Assembly: GCA_948567375.1 (NCBI GenBank)
Contig: OX419761.1
Coordinates: 25,856,501 to 25,920,500, forward strand
DNA length: 64,000 nucleotides
Source: Lunularia cruciata
Lineage: Eukaryota > Streptophyta > Marchantiopsida > Lunulariales > Lunulariaceae
Direction: 5' to 3'
Under the pieces are notes generated by a model that had not been told where the DNA came from, made no database searches, and saw nothing but the letters and a program-made list of their open reading frames with translations. Each line of letters starts with the position of its first letter. Within the stretch, counting starts at the first letter, position 1. This document shows, one piece after another, positions 63,467 through 64,000 of this stretch. The translations under genes were made by a program, and so were the position numbers.

Positions 63467-64000
63467 ATGAAGCAAGGTGTGGCAACTCCTCCAAGCAAGG
63501 CACTTCAAACAAGACCAAAACCACAACGTTTGAACATGTATGTAGGGATATATGGCTTCTCAAACTTTCAGTACTCCTCTCCTCTCAAACTTTCGGAACT
63601 AAACTTTGTCTCGTGCAGAGATCTCTTGGTAAGGTGCTTTAAATTCGAATGATTGTTTCTCTGCCAATACTTGGGCAAATGGAGTGATTGAAGTCTCATT
63701 AGAAGCACTATGCTGAGAGCTTTTTTTCAAGATAAGCTTGTCCAGTTTGGAGTAGTACGCAGGGAAATTTGGATTTTCCAATTTTGAGGAAGTTTTGAGT
63801 AGTCCTTGTGACTATGCAAGAATTGGGAAGGCTATTGCTATGTGATCACAAGTGCAAATCCAGTGAAAATTGTTGCATCAGAATCTGTGATTTACAAGCT
63901 CTCTTTCAAGGCCAAATTCGCAGCACATGGAGGTCTAAGCAAGAGGTGGTGGAAATTCTCATTCTGTCACATCTCGTGCATCTTGGTGTTTGGAGTACCA
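63467..64000. repeat. Fold-back junction and inverted LINE leader fragments
   Basis: 63467-63494 is a perfect 28-bp reverse complement of 63339-63366. 63495-63610 is then the reverse complement of leader sequence like 61130-61250. After about 63650 a leader module in plus orientation resumes (CAAATGGAGTGATT, then TCATTAGAAGCACTA). The remainder to the window edge is unassigned. Confidence 0.8.

Overview
The window looks like nuclear DNA of a green plant, more likely a non-seed land plant than a crop-like angiosperm. This rests on three spliced or intact housekeeping genes with plant-type architecture, on Ty1/copia, Ty3/gypsy and LINE relics, on a short TTTAGGG telomere-like tract, and on AT-rich spacers. 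It also rests on stop codons that mostly look like C-to-T changes at CAG and CGA, as expected from plant CHG/CG methylation. The species cannot be named from the sequence. A 200-base assembly gap lies at 21472-21671. Layout: 1-5600 is a retroelement graveyard (a gypsy integrase 3' part with LTR-like sequence, a copia pol with its 3' LTR, a LINE leader). 8319-36000 is the gene island with four genes: a mitoribosomal mS38-like protein (minus, 8319-9104); the rRNA-processing factor EFG1 (plus, seven exons, 12558-15909); an intronless acetyl-CoA acetyltransferase (plus, 27948-29186); and a ten-exon BRCT-BRCT-BRCT-BRCT-PHD protein (minus, 35759-29855). Exon boundaries were read by hand from GT/AG sites and reading phase; both spliced models close in frame (426 and 1070 residues). 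Spacers between genes hold short tandem repeats, hairpins and two 5'-truncated tails of a non-LTR element whose decayed body lies at 36931-39655. 42700-64000 is a nested transposon block. A minus-strand LINE (about 54890 down to 42740) was hit twice by one chromovirus (Ty3/gypsy) family: a full-length 6.6 kb copy in ORF1 (46981-53591, TSD CATAA) and a solo LTR in its reverse transcriptase (43757-44503, TSD ATGAG). Next to it lies the 5' part of a second gypsy family (55591-60965), and then a plus-strand copy of the same LINE with a fold-back junction near 63467. The most unusual item is in the second gypsy family. Downstream of gag and protease it encodes a DNMT3/DRM-like cytosine-5 methyltransferase domain (60190-60965), with motifs I, IV (PCQ), VI (ENV) and VIII all readable. 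This copy is dead, but it shows that the family carried its own DNA methyltransferase. The LINE is also notable: its leader is built of tandem modules of about 178 bp, and its ORF1 and endonuclease lie in one frame separated by a single TAG in a readthrough-like context, with no ATG in between.
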